A DNA stretch of 60,258 bases from Cladosporium sp. IMV 00045 (Eukaryota; Ascomycota; Dothideomycetes; Cladosporiales; Cladosporiaceae): positions 66,012 through 126,269 of the forward strand of contig MSJI02000498.1 in assembly GCA_001931905.2 (NCBI GenBank), given 5' to 3'. Below are positions 8,971 through 20,284 of the stretch, piece after piece (within the stretch, counting starts at the first letter, position 1; the number at the start of each line of letters is the position of its first letter). The notes beneath the pieces were generated by a model. It saw nothing but the letters and a program-made list of their open reading frames with translations, was not told the origin of the DNA and ran no database searches. Both the position numbers and the translations under genes were made by a program.

Positions 8971-10710
8971 CTAACCCTCCAACTCCGCCCCATCCAAATT
9001 CCTAACCCAAAGCATAAACCACCTAACCGCATTAACATGGTTAGTAACACTAACCCTCTCATCAACCGTATGAATATTCCCCAACCCATCGTCCAGCTCC
9101 GCATCATACCCGGGCCCAAAACGGAAAATATCCCGAGTCAAATCCCAGTAGTAGCGCGTGTCCGTGTTGCCCGTCATGATCCCCGGCGCGACGATCACGT
9201 CTTCACCGTACACGGCGCGCACTGTGCCTGCGAGGATGGAGTAGGGCGTGGTGGTGTCCGTGTTTGTGGGCGTAACGGGCGCGACGGCGAGGGTGTTAGG
9301 TGATGCGGAGAGGGCTATGGAGTTTGCTTCTTCGGTTGTGTTGTCGAAGGCGTGAAGGCTGAGGTTGTATTTCTGCGCGATCGGGCGGGCGAGAGATGTC
9401 ACGTGGTCGAAAGCTGTCGAAGGCGATTCGCCGATGTTGATGCGGTGGTTGATCACGACTTCGGTGCGTTCGGGGAGGGCGTTGACTTTTACGCCGCCGC
9501 GGATGACGTCTACTGCTTGTGAGGTTTGCAGCAGGTATTGCACCGCGGGGCCTTGTTTGGCGGCTTCGAGGGCGAGTTGGTCGGTGGTGGGCTTTTTGGC
9601 GCAGGATGGGAGGGCGTGTTTGGAGCGGGAGGAGAGGAGTTTGGAGAGTTTCTTGGGGAAGGAGGGGGCGTGTTCCGCGCCGCAGTACAACTGGCCTAGG
9701 TAGGGGTTGTCGTCGGTCAGGTGGGCGGGGTATTGCTGGGCTTCGATGGCTTGGATCAGTTCGGCCGCGACGCCGATGCTGGTGTGGTCGGAGGGGATGG
9801 AGGAGTGGCCGCCCGGCATGCGGATCACGACGTGGACGTCCGTGTAGCCCTTCTCGCCGACGCCCGGTTTGGCGAAGGTCTGGCCCCAGGCCTTTTCGAA
9901 GGTGGAGCCTTCGTCGACCAGAGCTGCGATGCCGTCGGCTCCGTAGCGTTCGAGTAGGAAGGGCGCGAGGTGGCCGGCGCCTTGACGGCCGGAGATTTCT
10001 TCGTCGAAGCCGAAGGATAGGACGATGCTTCGCTTGGGCTTGTAGCCGGCGTCTAGGAGAAGCTCGACGGTCTCCAGGATGGCGATGAGCTGGTTCTTGC
10101 AGTCGGATGCGCCGCGGCCCCAGATGTAAGAACCATCGTAAACGCCTTCGAAAGGCGGGTGAGTCCAGGCATCGATTGTGGCATCCGGAACAGGCACGAC
10201 GTCCTGATGGGCCATGAGGAGAGTGGGCTTCAGTTCGCTGTCGGAGCCTTGCCATGTGTAGACCAGACCGTGTGTGTTGACAGTTTCAGCCTTGAGATCC
10301 TTGTGAACCCTTGGAAAGGTTTTCTTAAGGTACTTGGCGAAATCGTACATGACGTCCCATCGCTTGTCTTCGCCAATGGGACCCATGTCGTCAAAGCTCT
10401 GGGTTGGGATCTTGACAGCTCCAGAGAGACGAGCAATGGTCTCGTTCCTGAAAGCATCGGAAGAGACATAGTTGTATGCGTGATCAAGTTCGTCGCCACT
10501 GCTTCCTGGGAAGAGTGGTGCTGGCTGTGCACACCTTGGACCTTGAATGCTTACATCATTCGAACGAGAAGGTATGTGCAGATATGAAAACGGCGATAGG
10601 AAGTATGCAGCGGCAGCCAGAGGCAACAAAATACCAGCAATGGCCCTGCGAGGCTTTTGAGCCTGACGAGGCGGCTGTGGTTGTTCTTGCAACGGCAGTG
10701 ATTTCTCCAT
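8971..10710 (-). CDS. M20 metallopeptidase, carboxypeptidase S-like
   Basis: Single-exon gene, 579 aa, similar in plan to yeast vacuolar Gly-X carboxypeptidase Cps1. A short Gln/Pro-rich cytosolic tail is followed by one hydrophobic anchor (AIAGILLPLAAAAYFLSPF, residues about 24-42), suggesting a type II membrane protein delivered to the vacuole or secretory pathway. The dizinc site is complete: LMAHQDVVPV (metal His, catalytic Asp), GRGASDCKN (bridging Asp), FGFDEEISG (base Glu and metal Glu), LVDEG (metal Asp) and, near the end, GNIHTVDERV (last metal His). The dimerisation domain lies between about 290 and 420 (RMPGGHSSIPSDHTSIG). Likely role: release of C-terminal residues from small peptides for nitrogen supply. 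It is divergent from orc3. Confidence 0.9.
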   Translation of the reverse strand: MEKSLPLQEQPQPPRQAQKPRRAIAGILLPLAAAAYFLSPFSYLHIPSRSNDVSIQGPRCAQPAPLFPGSSGDELDHAYNYVSSDAFRNETIARLSGAVKIPTQSFDDMGPIGEDKRWDVMYDFAKYLKKTFPRVHKDLKAETVNTHGLVYTWQGSDSELKPTLLMAHQDVVPVPDATIDAWTHPPFEGVYDGSYIWGRGASDCKNQLIAILETVELLLDAGYKPKRSIVLSFGFDEEISGRQGAGHLAPFLLERYGADGIAALVDEGSTFEKAWGQTFAKPGVGEKGYTDVHVVIRMPGGHSSIPSDHTSIGVAAELIQAIEAQQYPAHLTDDNPYLGQLYCGAEHAPSFPKKLSKLLSSRSKHALPSCAKKPTTDQLALEAAKQGPAVQYLLQTSQAVDVIRGGVKVNALPERTEVVINHRINIGESPSTAFDHVTSLARPIAQKYNLSLHAFDNTTEEANSIALSASPNTLAVAPVTPTNTDTTTPYSILAGTVRAVYGEDVIVAPGIMTGNTDTRYYWDLTRDIFRFGPGYDAELDDGLGNIHTVDERVSVTNHVNAVRWFMLWVRNLDGAELEG

Positions 10711-11158
10711 TTTGCCTCTTTTGGTGGCTAGGAGATGAAGAGTGTAAGAAAGAGGGAAATAGCAGACCTACCTTTTATCACGTTATCGAAGGTGACGCGA
10801 TCTACAGGGCCCACTGCAATGCGACCTTGTCTGGCGAGTTTAGGAAAGTGATAGCTCGATAGGCCGTTGTCGGGCAAACGTTCGCGGGCAAAATGATGCC
10901 GCTGCTCGGCTTCCGGCACTGAGATAGCGTCACGTGATAAAGTGCAATACCGCGTTGAAGTCGCGCGCGCGACTTCCGTTTTGGTGCAAGGAGAGTGAAG
11001 CATTGCAGATGGAAGAGCCGAATCACATGTACTAACACACCACGGTCTGACATACAGTCAATACTGGAATCGAGAGCCTTGTCTTCTTCGGCTGAGTGCT
11101 CTAAGAAAATCGCCCCTGCAGAGCATCCTGCAGCCACTTGCCTTTGGATACTCTGAGA
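10711..11158. promoter_or_regulatory. Bidirectional promoter, M20 peptidase / orc3, with CACGTG box and 20-nt palindrome
   Basis: A TCACGTGA box lies at 10930-10937, the core recognised by Cbf1/Pho4-type bHLH factors in fungi. A perfect 20-nt palindrome, GAAGTCGCGCG and its complement, covers 10957-10976; its CG-rich core resembles G1/S-type CGCG elements, although no exact ACGCGT is present. Both sit about 180-230 nt upstream of the orc3 ATG. Confidence 0.45.
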
Positions 11159-13202
11159 ATGGAATACGAGAGGTGCTACGTCTTCCAACCGGAAAACCCA
11201 AGGCCTATCAAAAAGCGCAAGACCGAAAACCAAGGTCTGCACGCATCCTGGAATCTACGCAAGAAGGCCTACCAAAAGGCCTGGGATGCTCAACAATCTC
11301 GCATTGAGGTGAGTAGTAACTCTTGTCATCATCTCAAAGCACATATACTGACACATGCAGGAAACTCTTGCAAGCATACATGTGCAAACCCTAGATGAAA
11401 TCACAGCTTATCTGGACGAAAAAGTACAAACACCTTCGAGTTCTCACATCCCAACTGGCATCATCCTGAGCGGTCCTGGCTCGGCGTCCTCAAATTCACT
11501 TTCCCGCCGAGTCGCCAACTCCGTGCAGAAACAGAAGCGACGACTTTATGTGTCTCTTGATTCGGGCTCGTCACCTCATTTGAAGGCTGTCTTGAAAGTG
11601 CTTATCCAGAAAGCCACGGCTAGCACTGCAGAGGAAGAGGAAGACGATGAGCTCGCCACTACCACTCGTAAGGGGCCTCGTTTGCTCAACTACGACCTTC
11701 AGATCTTGTACGAATACGTACGAGACCGCACCATCGAGCAGGTCGTCGTATCCTTCACAGATACCGAAGCATTAGGAAGCGGCCTTCTGTCCGAACTAGT
11801 CGCGCTGATACATAGCTGGCTTGACCGCATACCGTTTGTCTGCTTGTTCAATGTCGCCACTTCGGTAGACTTCTTACAACAGCGACTATCTCGAGGTGCT
11901 GTACGCTGCCTGGACGGCCGACTTTTCGATGCTGCGCCTTCTTCGGCAGAGACCCAACTCGTCTTCTCAGCAATAACTCACCCGGACTCACGACTTTGGG
12001 TCGGCCCTAATCTACTTTCTTCTGCATTCGAGCGACAAAGCGACTACATTCAAAGCATCGACGAGTTGGTCGATATTGTGGAGTATGCCTACATGTCTTG
12101 CTACTATGCAAACGCGCTCAGTACTGTCCTGGATCCCACGGTCAAGATGGCAGACATCCCTAGCGATCACTTCCAGGCCCTTCGAAATCTGAATTCTTTC
12201 CAAACACATGTTCAAACATACCTGGAGGACGGTGATACTGAGAAAGTCCGAGCTCTACTTGACTCTGACGACGAGCTGTTCTCGGAAGTGAAGGAGCAAA
12301 TACAAGCTGGAAAGGATTCACTTTGCAATTTAACGACGGCTCTAGACGTCGTACGAACAATCCAGGAAACATTGCCAAACACGACTACATCTGTCAAGTC
12401 TACGCTGTTCATTCAAGCGATGTCTTGCAAGCTGCGCAGTTCTGCAATGCTCCGGACTTTACTTCTGTCAGTTCGCAAGGCACAGTCAGATGTCGCAGCT
12501 GCAGTGATGGAAGCTGTTTGTACCGTAGACATTGTCGAAACCACAAAGGCGGAAATTTCCTCTCTGAAAGAGCAGCTGATTGCACTAGTCAACGACACAA
12601 CAGGAAAGGCCCAGCCACTGCGCAGCGAGGACGACATCGGAAGCTCCACAGTGAGAACCACCGTCGTCGCGCAGAAGGTCCATCTCAGCAAACAGAAGTC
12701 CCAGCTATCACAGCAAGACGCCGCGTACACCGAAATCCTGCGCAAATTCACGGACCTTTTGGAAGAGCACTTCAACGAAACTTTGATCAACCCGCAAGAA
12801 CTGCCGTTCCACGAAATCTTCATCTACGATCTGAAATCCCCTCACAGAGAGGTCTTCACGCCCCGTCCGCGCCACGCGGTGGAGCGCGCGCTCGCATCGC
12901 CGCACGACTACTTGGACTGCGATTGTTGTGCTCCGGAAACGAACGAGGGCGCAGAGGCGACGCTGGCGTCAACACAACCCGCCACGGCCGTGTTGTACCA
13001 GCTTTATCTAGAGTCAGGGAACTTGATCAACGTGAGCGACCTGTGGCAAGCTTTCCACGCTGTGATGGGAGGAGAAAAGGAGGACGAGGAGCTCATGGCT
13101 CTCTTCCAGCGAGCACTCGCCGAATTGCGCTATCTGGGGCTTGTCAAGAGTACGCGGAAGCGAGCTGATCATGTGGCTAAGGTTGCTTGGAGGGGGTTGT
13201 AG
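11159..13202 (+). CDS. orc3: Origin recognition complex subunit 3
   Basis: Predicted 663-aa Orc3; exons 11159-11308 (50 codons) and 11361-13202, intron GTGAGT..ATGCAG in phase 0. The short first exon begins MEYERCYVFQP. The Orc3 N-terminal AAA+-like region lacks a classical Walker A (IILSGPGSASSNSLSRRVA occupies that place), as usual for this subunit. The C-terminal winged-helix end is the clearest signature: VSDLWQAFHAVMGGE, then LFQRALAELRYLGLVKSTRK and HVAKVAWRGL at the terminus. Orc3 forms the core of the six-subunit complex with Orc1, 2, 4 and 5 that marks replication origins and loads MCM helicase. Acidic insertions (EEEEDDE near residue 145; SDDELFSE) look like species-specific loops. 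Its promoter has a CACGTG box and a CG-rich palindrome. Confidence 0.88.
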
Positions 13203-13269
13203 ATTGAGTTTTGCAGTTATTTCCTAATCAAAAAAGTCTCCATGCGGCCGTTACGTTATATCCAAAGAA

Positions 13270-14032
13270 TCAGTGGCAAGCAGCGCTCTTGGTAGCACTA
13301 GAGCCGCCGAACAACAAATAGCCAAGGAAAGCGCCAACGCCGACCGCCAGCATGATCCAACCGTTGTAAGTCATGAACAGAAGCCTTTCCCACAGTCGTT
13401 AGCTTGAACTCGTGGCGGGATAAATAGTAAAACAACTCACATGATGAAGAAAGAATAGAACACCTGCAACCCATACAGCGCAGCCTTCACAGTCTTCCCC
13501 TTCTTCTCCTCTGCGGCGGCAGAGTTCCCTGTTCGCGCGAGGAGTGAGTTACGTTCGGCATCACCGTCATCAGCGACTTTAATCGCGCGTGCAAAGAACG
13601 AATGGTAAGTAAGGCAATTAAAAAACTTGTTCTCTTAACGCCAAACATATTCCTGTCCTGTCCTACTCCAAGTGGGGATGGTGAGGATACGTACGAGTAG
13701 CATTTTTCGTCCTCTCAGCCAGCCGGTCTTCGTAGCGCCGCGACAGCTCGCGGATCGCTTCGTATCCGGCCGTCAGGGCGATGACGCCCAGGAGCGAGAC
13801 GATTAGGGAGAAGGTGCCGGTTATGCGCCAGCTGGGGAAGACGATGCAGAGGTTCGTCGTGTCCCAGGTGAAGAGCATCTGGTAAGATTTTTCTGGTCAG
13901 GGGGGACTTCGAGAGTTGGTAGAAGATGGAGAGAGAGAGGCATACGTTCATGGAGCACATGGGCTGGTCGTGACCCATGTCGCCGTGGTCCATGTGGCTG
14001 TGGTCCATTCCGGCGTGGTGGACGTGGTCCAT
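13270..14032 (-). CDS. Ctr-family high-affinity copper transporter
   Basis: Predicted 157-aa Cu(I) importer with four exons (13946-14032, 13695-13878, 13441-13528, 13270-13384). The last intron has branch GCTAAC and acceptor GAAAG; joining gives FYSFFIM then LLFMTYNGW. The N-terminus is a His/Met-rich copper-binding head (MDHVHHAGMDHSHMDHGDMG, then QPMCSMNMLF). Three TM segments follow: the first after NLCIVFPSWRITG (SLIVSLLGVIALTAGY), the second with the MLLFMTYN signature (the MxxxM copper filter), and the third with a GxxxG motif (GVGAFLGYLL). The C-terminus ends in a Cys-His pair (SAACH), as in many Ctr proteins. It functions as a trimer in the plasma or vacuolar membrane. Intron 2 is unusually long for this window (166 nt). 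Confidence 0.9.
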
Positions 14033-14471
14033 GATAGGTGGTGATTTGTGAGAAAGGTGTTTAGGAAAGGTAAATTGATATTTTTGTGTGATTGTTTCTG
14101 TGTTTTGTCCAAAGAAGCAGTCGCAAGGGCGGTGATAACATCTCAACGTATAGCTCCACTCGCGTGACCGCTAATCGCGGGGGCAGCCGCTCCGTTTTGT
14201 GTTCTCAGAACGGCGCATAATTGTCTTTCTCTAGCCATCATTGATGTCGGTATATTTCGGTTTACAAGAAGAATGTACGATTCAAACTTAGGCAAATGAT
14301 ACATAGACACTATATGCAATGAGTATTACTACTTATTAGCTTTTACTGTCACAGTCTGCACCAAATTCCGAGATAGTCAACCTCCATTACTCTCCACCGA
14401 CAGATACGAAATGGTAGGGAGGTATCAGTAATACCAAACCCCAAATTCAACATCCTCTTGACAGACACAGC
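14033..14471. other. Intergenic region upstream of the Ctr gene
   Basis: Lies between two minus-strand genes and should contain the Ctr promoter and the carboxylesterase 3' end. I looked for Mac1-like TTTGCTCA copper-response elements and did not find a clear one. No ORF or RNA gene is supported. Confidence 0.35.
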
Positions 14472-16349
14472 TTAGAACTGCAACTGCTCAACGATCTCCG
14501 GAGAGTTGATGAATGCACATCTCTCCTCAATTCTTTGACGGCCGATCGCAGAGCTTCCATCAAGCGCGTGAAGACCCTCTTCATCGCTACCAACCACATA
14601 GACACGAGTCTCGTTGGCGCGATCAAAGACAGGCTCCCATCCTTCGAGAGTGCCGCCGTTCTCGAGAGACGGGACACCTTCAGACGCAAAGGCCGACCAG
14701 CTTCGCGTTTCCCGAATGGCGAGCTTCTCGTCAGAGGCTGTGGGGTTGTAGGTGTAGTTGTTGACTGTGGTCATCGTTAGCTCTGATTTCTTGTGAGGTA
14801 AATCAGGCCGCTGCTTACCATCATAGTGCGAAAGATTGTTGAACACATAGGCGAACTCAGAAGTATGCACGACACCCAAGCCAGGCAAGCCGAGGGATTC
14901 CAGTGGACCGTCGACAATAGTCTGGTTTTGGTCGTACAAAAACACCGTTTGGCCTTTGCTAGTCAAAGCCTTCGCATATAATAGCGGCTCGCAGACCATC
15001 AGGATATCGCGCAATATCCGAGCAGAGCGGAAGAACTCTGCACTGAGGTTGGCAGATGGATTGGCTGTGAACTCGCCGACAGGATATAGATCGAGCAACT
15101 TCTGCAGATTCGCGTCTGACATGGCAGGCGCGTAGTCTCGGAAGAACTTCGTGGTGTCGTTGTTTGTCTTGATAATAATATCAGTGAATGGCGAAGTGTC
15201 GTCTTCGGTCCAGCCTATGATGGTGGTCACAGATGCGAAACGGCCGTCATGGAGGAGCTGGGAGGGCGCAGCAGGCAAGAAGTCGCCGTCTACCACAGGT
15301 AACCACTCATCGCCGATGTTGGCAGTCTCGCCCGCTGTCTCGGTTTGCAGTTGCACCAGTTTCTCTGGGCTCAATGATCGTAGACAGTCGATGGCAGCAT
15401 GAGAGTCCGCGGAAGTTGAGTTGCAGTCCGAAGCATTCAATAATCTTCCCATAGCATTGTCTGTGAATTCACCTGTGAGACCAGGCTCCAAGGCTTGAGA
15501 CTGACAAATGGCTTTCTGGAACGGCACGGGTTTATCGGCGCCGTACGCCATGATGTGCAAGCCGACCGAGAGACCTATATGGCATGTTAGTCTGGTCATC
15601 AATTACTCTGCTCTAAAAGTGGCCGTCCATACCACCTGAAGATTGCCCATGAATGGTGATGTTCTCAGGATCACCTCCGAACGCCGCAATATTATCCTTC
15701 ACCCATTCGAGGGCCAGTCGTTGATCTCTGAGCGCCGCATTGTGTTTGGACAGAGCGCTGGACTTTGCAAAACCAAAGATACCAAGACGATAGTTAAGAC
15801 TGACGTGAATGACTGGCGTGCCGCTGTTCACAGATTCAACGATCAAACCACCTGGCTGAGTGGTCAATTCGTCTTTTGAGCCAACGAGAAAACTGCCGCC
15901 TAAGAATGCATTAGTCTCAATCGGCGTGGTGTAACGGCAATTTATTTACCATGGATGAACACCATAACCGGCAAGCGGTCATCTTTGCAAGTACCGTTCG
16001 GCCGATTGACATTCAGGCTGAGGCAATCCTCCGAAGTGTTGCTTGGTATGGTGAGATATAGCGGTAGGAAGCTTTCGCCCACACCCGAGTCTTGGGGACA
16101 TGCTGGCCCAGGAGAGGTGGCTTGGATAGAAGAGCCAGGAGTCGGTGTGTATGGTTTTGGTGGCTCGAAGCGATTACTGCCGGAGGTATCATGTGCGTAC
16201 TTGATACCAAGAAACGCCTCTACTTCGTCCTTGTAAGTGCCGTGGTAAGTCACACGGTTGGCGACCTCGACCGTCTTGCCGGTATGATTAGCAGCTCTGG
16301 CACTGACTCCAATGGTTAGGATGAATCCTAGCGCCAAGTGGCGTAGCAT
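14472..16349 (-). CDS. Secreted type-B carboxylesterase/lipase
   Basis: Alpha/beta-hydrolase of the cholinesterase/lipase family, 571 aa; exons 15950-16349, 15633-15899, 14819-15574 and 14472-14764. The third intron (14765-14818, GTAAGC..CACAG, branch GCTAAC) is 54 nt and in frame, so retention would add 18 residues. A cleavable signal peptide is likely (MLRHLALGFILTIGVSARA). Family marks in order: EDCLSLNV, the oxyanion-hole HGGSF created across the first splice junction, the nucleophile elbow GQSSGG, an acidic residue in GWTEDDTSPF, and the catalytic His in GVVHTSEFAYVF. Several N-x-S/T sites fit an extracellular glycoprotein. Fungal members cut esters, lipids or plant-wall conjugates; the substrate cannot be told here. 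Confidence 0.9.
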
Positions 16350-17596
16350 CTTGGACTGTAGATTGCTTTTTTACCCCGTACTTCTTGGTGCCGTATCTTC
16401 GGCCCACCCGCTAGTCAATCTCGTTTGCAAGGGTATCGAAAATGCTGGAATGCGGCTGTGGTGGCTGATGAACGCGGCGTCTGTCGGAGCTATCAACGAG
16501 ATGAAGTCGCTTACTTCGTCGCGTGGGGGCAAAAAACCCCGTCTCCGCATCTGCCTTGCAGATCATGGTATGTTTTGGGAATTTTGAAGCTCCAGTCATT
16601 GCGTCTTCCTTCGCTGTATCTTGCTCTCATACTTTGACACTGCATATGTACAATCTGCGGCAAATCACTTTTGCAACTGCCGTGTCATGATCGTTTGTGA
16701 AGGAACGAATACACCACTGCATGGTTTGCCGGAAAGGTGTTGCTGCTCCTTCTGGTCACGGTCCGCGGTCCGCAGTAGCAGCGCTGGTTGTCTCCTAGCT
16801 CAAGCGAAACAGCTGAGGCACAGAAATTTGGATACCTTGGGGCCATGCCTATACCAAGAGATCTTCTCCATCGGGTTGATGCTCTCAACATCCAATGCAA
16901 GGTCTTGAAACATGCAAGGACCCCTTTGACTAGGTCGAACAATTTGCCCGAAGTTCGCATTAGCAGCCCGCCTCTGGCTTCGAAGGTCTAGTCCCGCTAT
17001 AAAGTTCTCAAAGTTCCTCAACCACGCTAAAGTACCAAGCGAACATCAGCCTACAACAACGCATGGTATGCACACTTGTCACGACAGCGAGCTGTCACCA
17101 CCACCATTCAAGCTCGCATCGAAAGTAACAATATATTTTCTGTCTAGCTTTCACCACGTGCGCCTCACAAGGGTCAACGTGTCAAGCATGACCTGCATGA
17201 CCATGCAGAGCCAAGCGTTCAGGACTCCACTATAGCGAGTCTGGGAAACTCTCACAGGCGAAGGCCAAGCCATTAGAGCAGCCATGGCGGCGCCAGAAAT
17301 ATACAGACCAAGACGCGGCAGTTCGTGCACGGGCGAAGTTCAGCCTGATAATAGGGAGGCCTTCAAGAGAACTGTACACCCATCTCTGTTGCCGTTCTCA
17401 CTTGCCGATTTTCTGCTTTCTTCATCTCTATCCTCATCCTCGGGCCTTCGGTTGATAATCGCCATTCTACCCCATATCGAAGGCGTATAATCTGGGGTCT
17501 CCGCACGATCTGAACCCTAGAGTCGTTTATATAGGGCGCTCTCGATTCGCTCGCTAACGGCGACCCGTGCGACCTTCCAGAAATCGGAAGCCCAAC
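16350..17596. other. 1.25-kb divergent intergenic region
   Basis: Separates the carboxylesterase (-) from the Dal5-type transporter (+), so it should carry two promoters. The ORFs in it (for example 68 codons from ATG 17284) have no family character. No repeat or RNA gene was recognised. Confidence 0.35.
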
Positions 17597-19271
17597 ATGG
17601 ATTCCGCATTGAAGAAGAACGACTTTTCCGAGCCGCATCAGCATGAGATCGACTCTGCTTCGCCTTCTACGAGTGACAAGCAAGAGTTCGAAGGCGGCAA
17701 TGCAGACTTGACTTGGAGCGACGATGAGGAAAAAAAGATCCGAAGGAAGCTTGACTTCCGTCTCGTTCCTATCGTCACTATACTTTATCTGCTATGCTTC
17801 CTCGACCGCGCAAACATTGGTGAATAGATACAATCGTTTTCGCAAAGTTTCAATGGATTGCTGACAATCTTATAGGAAATGCAAGAATCCAGGGAATGCA
17901 AGAAGAGCTCGAACTTACTGGTTACCGATTCAACTGGGCATTGACCATCTTTTACTTCACTTACATCGCGTACGTTTGTGTAGTTCCCGATGTTGATATT
18001 CAACGCTAACATCACATCAGCGTCGAAGTTCCCAGCAACATCATCCTCAAGGCAGTCGGTCCAAGGTTTTGGCTCCCATTCCTGGTCTTCGCTTTCGGTC
18101 TGGTCTCGCTTTGCACAGCGTTCGTCAAGAATTGGCAGGGACTCTATGCCGCACGAGCAATCCTTGGTCTTGCTGAGGGTGGCACTATGCCCGGTATTGC
18201 TTTCTTCCTGTCTTGTTTCTACAAGAGAGGTGAGCTGCTCTTCCGTATTGGAATCTTCGTTTCGGCCAGTTCGTTGGCTGGTGCATTCGGAGGTCTGTTG
18301 GCTGCAGGTCTCACGCAGATCCCTGAGTTCGGTATCGCCGCCATGAGACTGCACACCTGGCGTCACATCTTTTTCTTCGAAGGCCTTTTCACTTGCCTTG
18401 TCGGTCTTGCCGCTCCCATCTTCATGCAGACACACCCCGAACACTGCAAGTTCCTCACTCCTCGGGAGCAGCAAATTGCTGCTGAGCGCTTGTACCGCGA
18501 GCACCGCACCAACGTCCACGAGAAGGTCAAGGTGCACCACATCAAGCGTGCGATCTTCAACGTCAACAACACGGTCTGCGCGTTTGGCTTCTTCGCAGTC
18601 AACGTCACAGTCCAATCTTTCTCGCTTTTCCTGCCGACTCTGCTGCGCGACATGGGTCACACAAGGATCAACGCGCAATTGTACAGTGTTGCGCCTTACT
18701 GCGTTGCCTGCATTCTTTCCATTGCAGTCGCATTCGCCAGTGACCGGACCAAACTGCGTGGTATCTACCTCGCAACCTTCCCTATTCTATGCATTATCGG
18801 CTTTTCAATTCTGCGATCGGTCGACAACGCGAACATCAAATACATGGCCGTCTTCTTCTCTGCTGCAGGTGCTTTCCCTGGTGGTCCAGGGTTCCTCAGT
18901 TGGGGTCTGAACAATGCTGCCGGACCGTCAGTCCGCGCAGTAGCGGGTGGCTACATCGTCAGTATCGGTAGCTTCGGCGCCATCGTCGCCACGTAAGTAT
19001 CTCCCATCAGCTTTCGATCCAGATTCACGACTAACACTCACGCAGCTGGACATACATGTCAACCGACGCGCCAGACTACCCCATCGGCCACACGATCAAC
19101 TTGGTGGCCCAAATTTGCGTGGCGTTGCTCGCCATTTTCGGCATCCTCTACGTCGTCCGCGAGAACAAGGTCAGGGCGAGAGGTAAGCGCGATCACAGGC
19201 TGGACGGACTGGATGAGATGGAACAGAGGGAACTTGGCTACCGCCACCCGAGTTTCAGATACATTCCATAG
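17597..19271 (+). CDS. MFS anion:cation symporter, Dal5/allantoate permease-like
   Basis: Predicted 504-aa plasma-membrane transporter; exons 17597-17819, 17876-17969, 18021-18992 and 19046-19271, all with GT..AG ends. An acidic cytosolic head (about 55 aa) precedes TM1, which carries the ACS signature LCFLDRANIG|NARIQGM across the first splice site. Other family marks are VEVPSNIILK in TM2, LGLAEGGTMPGIAFFLSCFY in TM4-TM5, WRHIFFFEGL before TM6 and PGGPGFLSWGLNNAAG in TM10-TM11. Known substrates of the clade include allantoate, nicotinate, biotin, thiamine and dipeptides; sequence alone does not choose. The upstream neighbour is a secreted esterase on the other strand, and no shared pathway is evident. 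Confidence 0.88.
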
Positions 19272-19720
19272 ATGCGCCCGGCGTGGTGTCGAGCCTTTTT
19301 GAGATTTTGCCTGGTCGCGCGATCGCAGCAGCACTATTACTCCTATGAGTGTGTCATGCTGGCGATGTCGGCGCCATTGCAACGAGCTAATTCAACATCG
19401 TATGCTTCTCAGAGGAAGCCTAATAATTTATTCGTTCAACCAACCCCTGTGATTCACACTTCCCAATGCTGAACAGTCTGAGTTTTGCCCGGATGGCTTC
19501 ATGTTCTCTAGCCTCTTTTCCCAAGCGATATTGACAGCCTGGCATTAAATACACCCCGGTTGGTGTGCATGAATCACAACAATGTCAGTTGCATGAGTAT
19601 GCCGAATCAGACATTCGATTCGGAGCCATTTCCATATGTGGAATTGCAGCGGTAGGCAGGATTTGGTTCATGAAATGTTTTGTCGTGGGTCTCGTATCAA
19701 GAAATTTTGAGATGCTTTGA
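19272..19720. other. Convergent intergenic region
   Basis: Holds the 3' ends of the Dal5-type transporter (+) and the Alb1-like gene (-). No ORF, repeat or RNA gene is supported. Confidence 0.35.
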
Positions 19721-20284
19721 TCATGAGATATCATCCAGGTCCACAGCTTCCTGCTGCAAAACCGGCGTGGGATCTTGAGCAACACTGCTGGACTGTCCCA
19801 AGTGCTGCTCCGGTAAAGCAGGCTGCTGTTCCAAATCCGCCATCGCGTCTGGTGCGTTATCGCCTTGCTCCTCCTCAATCTCCTCATCGTCCTCCGCACC
19901 CTCCATGGCAGCACCCTTGCCCTCTGCCATCAGTTTGGCAATCTTATCAGCCTTGGCCTGGTTGATCTCCTCCCAATCCTTGCGCCTGGTCTGCGTGCGC
20001 CTGCCCCGGTGTTTGCTGTCGGCGACGTATTTCTCGTGCCTGTCGGCGTTGCGCTCGGCGTGCTCCATTGCTTTGATCTGGCGCTCACGCTGCGCGCGAG
20101 ACATCTTTTTCGCTTTGGGCGCTTTCTTGTGCACGCCCGCGTTCGCGGCGCCGTACATCCATGAGTCGTTGTCGTCAACGGAGCCTTTGGTTACTTTTGT
20201 TGCGGGTTCGGGAGATGCCTGGCGGCGGTAGGCGCGCGAGCGGGTCGATTCCTCCTTCTTCTTGGGCTTTGCGACTTTTGCCAT
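19721..20284 (-). CDS. Alb1-like ribosome biogenesis protein
   Basis: Intronless, 187 aa, very charged. The basic N-terminus MAKVAKPKKKEESTRSRAYR with RRQASPEP, the middle KKAPKAKKMSRAQRERQIK, and RTQTRRKDWEEINQAKADK match the layout of fungal Alb1 proteins (basic SxxSRAxRRxxSP start; KKxSRxQ...; Wxx(L/I)N). In yeast Alb1 travels with Arx1 on pre-60S ribosomal particles and is shuttled back to the nucleus. A long acidic tail (EDDEEIEEEQGD) and a Gln-rich end follow. The assignment rests on short motifs in a low-complexity protein, so a different nucleolar basic protein cannot be excluded. It is divergent from the Ubp1-like gene across 311 bp. Confidence 0.6.
   Translation of the reverse strand: MAKVAKPKKKEESTRSRAYRRQASPEPATKVTKGSVDDNDSWMYGAANAGVHKKAPKAKKMSRAQRERQIKAMEHAERNADRHEKYVADSKHRGRRTQTRRKDWEEINQAKADKIAKLMAEGKGAAMEGAEDDEEIEEEQGDNAPDAMADLEQQPALPEQHLGQSSSVAQDPTPVLQQEAVDLDDIS

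Noticed and set aside
9296..10255. 319-codon Arg-rich frame inside the M20 peptidase on the same strand
   Set aside because: Arg/Pro/His-rich shadow of a GC-rich coding sequence; the complete M20 metal site is in the other frame.
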